7,751 nt of DNA, taken from the NCBI RefSeq assembly GCF_034007085.1, contig NZ_JAVERO010000106.1:1-7751 (forward strand). Direction: 5' to 3'. A program made the position numbers and the translations under genes. Every line of letters starts with the position of its first letter. Positions within the stretch are counted from its first letter, which is position 1. This DNA is from Castellaniella sp034007085 (GTDB taxonomy: Bacteria; Pseudomonadota; Gammaproteobacteria; Burkholderiales; Burkholderiaceae_B). Shown here one piece after another: positions 6,469 through 7,751 of this stretch. Under the pieces are notes generated by a model. The model was not told the DNA's origin, ran no database searches, and saw only the letters and a list, made by a program, of their open reading frames with translations.

Positions 6469-7512
6469 ATGAAGAACCCACCCCTGCTTACGGCCCTGGC
6501 GCTCGCCGTACCCCTGGCCCTGGCCCAGGCCAGCGTCCAGGCCCGCGACCTGACGGTCGTGAATTTTGGCGGCGCCAACGGCGATGCCCAGAACATCGCC
6601 TTCATCCAACCCTACGAAAAAGACACCGGCACCAAGGTCATCCCCGTCGCCTACAACGGCGAACAGGCCAAGATCAAGGCCATGGTCCAATCCAACAACG
6701 TCGTCTGGGACGTGGTCGAGGTCGAAACCGGCGATCTGGGCCGAGGTTGCGACGAAGGCCTGTATGAAAACATCGACTGGGGCACCATCGTCAACAAAGG
6801 CGATATGGTGCGCGGCGCCCTGAAATACTGCGGCGTGGGCACCTTCGTCTGGTCCACCGTCCTGGCCTACAACGCCGACACCCTGAAAACACCGCCGACC
6901 GGCTGGGCCGATTTCTGGGACGTCAAGAAATTCCCCGGCAAGCGTGGCCTGCGCAAAGGCGCGCACTACAACGTCGAATTTGCCTTGATGGCCGACGGCG
7001 TGCCGCCCCAGGACGTCTACAAAGTCCTGGCCACGCCCGAAGGCGTGGACCGCGCCTTCAAGAAACTCGACGAGCTCAAGCCCCACATCCAGTGGTGGGA
7101 AGCGGGTGCGCAGCCGCCGCAGATGCTGAGCGCCGGTGACGTCGTCATGTCCGCCGCCTACAACGGCCGCATCGACGCCGCGCAGCGCGAAGGCCGGCCC
7201 CTGAAGGTCGTCTGGAACCAGAGCGTCTACGATTTCGACTACTGGGTCATCCCCGCCGGCTCGCCGAACAAGGATCAGGCGATCGAGTTCATCCGCTATG
7301 CCAGTTCACCCAAGGCGCAAGCGGCCTACTCACAACAAATCGCCTATGGCCCGGTCAGCAAGCAGGCCATCGGCATGCTCACGCCAGACATCCTGGCCAA
7401 TGTGCCGAATTCCCCGGCCAACGCCCGCAATGCCCTGTTCAATGACCTGGAGTTCTGGACCGACCACGGCGAAGAGCTCGAACAGCGCTTCACGGCCTGG
7501 GCCGCCCGCTGA
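6469..7512 (+). CDS. Periplasmic substrate-binding protein of a Pot-type ABC importer
   Basis: A 347-residue precursor, about the size of PotD (348). The N-terminus is a clear Sec signal peptide: basic start, hydrophobic core about 5-20, and probable cleavage after A26 (VQA before RD). The mature protein begins with LTVVNFGGANGDAQ, typical of the SBP_bac_8/PotD group of extracellular solute-binding proteins, and contains WDVVEVETGDL (80-90), WADFWDVKKFPGKRGLR in the middle, and DYWVIPAGSPNKDQAIEFIRYASSPKAQ near the end. C94 and C121 are the only cysteines of the mature chain and could form a disulfide. It captures substrate in the periplasm for the PotA- and PotB-like partners. Putrescine/spermidine and GABA are both plausible; proximity to gabT favours an amine with a terminal amino group and a carboxylate. 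Ribosome binding site AGGAGA (6457-6462) precedes the ATG by 6 bases. Confidence 0.9.
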   Translation: MKNPPLLTALALAVPLALAQASVQARDLTVVNFGGANGDAQNIAFIQPYEKDTGTKVIPVAYNGEQAKIKAMVQSNNVVWDVVEVETGDLGRGCDEGLYENIDWGTIVNKGDMVRGALKYCGVGTFVWSTVLAYNADTLKTPPTGWADFWDVKKFPGKRGLRKGAHYNVEFALMADGVPPQDVYKVLATPEGVDRAFKKLDELKPHIQWWEAGAQPPQMLSAGDVVMSAAYNGRIDAAQREGRPLKVVWNQSVYDFDYWVIPAGSPNKDQAIEFIRYASSPKAQAAYSQQIAYGPVSKQAIGMLTPDILANVPNSPANARNALFNDLEFWTDHGEELEQRFTAWAAR

Positions 7513-7520
7513 TCCATCCC

Positions 7521-7543
7521 GGGGCCGGCCAAACGCCGGTCCC
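7521..7543 (+). terminator. GC-rich hairpin between binding-protein and permease genes (attenuator or mRNA stabiliser)
   Basis: GGGGCCGGC (7521-7529) pairs with GCCGGTCCC (7535-7543) over all 9 positions with one G-U pair, around a 5-base loop CAAAC. It starts 9 bases after the binding-protein stop codon and is followed by TTTCATT, a broken T-run. This fits a leaky intrinsic terminator or a 3' stabilising structure that raises binding-protein mRNA over the downstream permease message, as known for several ABC operons. A full operon end is unlikely, since the permease gene follows with its own ribosome binding site. Confidence 0.65.
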
Positions 7544-7568
7544 TTTCATTGACCCAAGGATCTCTGCC

Positions 7569-7751
7569 ATGGACACGACCTTCGACGACCCCGGCGCCAT
7601 CCGGCGCTCGATGCGCGCCGCGCAGCGACGCCGGACCTGGCGCGCGCTGCTGCTGGTCGGGCCGCTGGCCCTGTTTCTGCTGGCGGTCTTCGTGATCCCG
7701 ATCGCATCCCTGTTGACCCGGGCGGCCGACAATCCCGAGGTCATCGAGACC
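7569..7751 (+). CDS. ABC transporter permease, PotB-type, 3'-truncated by the window
   Basis: Only the first 61 codons are present and the frame is open to the last base. AAGGA (7556-7560) sits 8 bases before the ATG. A charged N-terminal stretch with several arginines (about 12-25) precedes one strong membrane helix (about 26-48) containing GPLALFLLAVFVIPIASLL, a typical opening of PotB/PotH-type inner-membrane permeases of polyamine-class importers. The following residues (from about 49) would start the first periplasmic loop. Order and spacing after the ATPase and binding-protein genes support this assignment. A second permease (PotC-like) is expected beyond the window. The visible part is too short to judge substrate or to exclude a related permease class. 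Confidence 0.8.
   Translation, partial: MDTTFDDPGAIRRSMRAAQRRRTWRALLLVGPLALFLLAVFVIPIASLLTRAADNPEVIET

Noticed and set aside
5270..6481. Long open frame (403 codons) on the minus strand opposite the ABC ATPase gene
   Set aside because: Shadow of the ATPase coding frame; no domain features, composition typical of antisense frames in GC-rich genes.

Overview
The window is GC-rich, densely coding DNA with every recognisable gene on the + strand and strong purine-rich ribosome binding sites. Codon use and gene style suggest a betaproteobacterium of the Burkholderiales, perhaps Alcaligenaceae-like. This taxonomic guess rests on impression only, because no rRNA or marker gene is present.

Left block (1-3782): the 3' two thirds of a hydantoinase/oxoprolinase (HyuA-type) ATP-dependent amidohydrolase subunit. 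It is followed by an NCS1-family nucleobase/hydantoin-type permease and, with its start region overlapping the permease end, an AraC-family transcriptional regulator. The three look co-transcribed. They read as uptake plus ring opening of a cyclic amide (hydantoin, N-methylhydantoin or a pyrimidine derivative) with its own regulator. The substrate is inferred, not shown.

Middle (3783-4035): the only sizeable intergenic region, about 250 bp and locally AT-rich. It holds an inverted repeat at the araC stop codon, a candidate promoter overlapped by a near-perfect dyad (possible operator), and a small hairpin next to an A-tract just before the next ribosome binding site.

Right block (4036-7751): a GabT-like 4-aminobutyrate aminotransferase followed by a PotA-type ABC ATPase, a PotD-type periplasmic binding protein and the beginning of a PotB-type permease that runs off the window. 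Gaps are 29-56 bp, so this is probably one operon that imports an amino acid-like amine (GABA, a related omega-amino acid, or a polyamine) and transaminates it to a semialdehyde. A 9-bp GC-rich hairpin separates the binding-protein gene from the permease gene, a common arrangement for keeping binding protein in excess over membrane components.

I found no CRISPR, tRNA, rRNA, insertion sequence, phage or defence gene. The content is ordinary catabolic and transport DNA. The points worth a second look are regulatory structures and the unusual gene order around hyuA, not a clearly new system.
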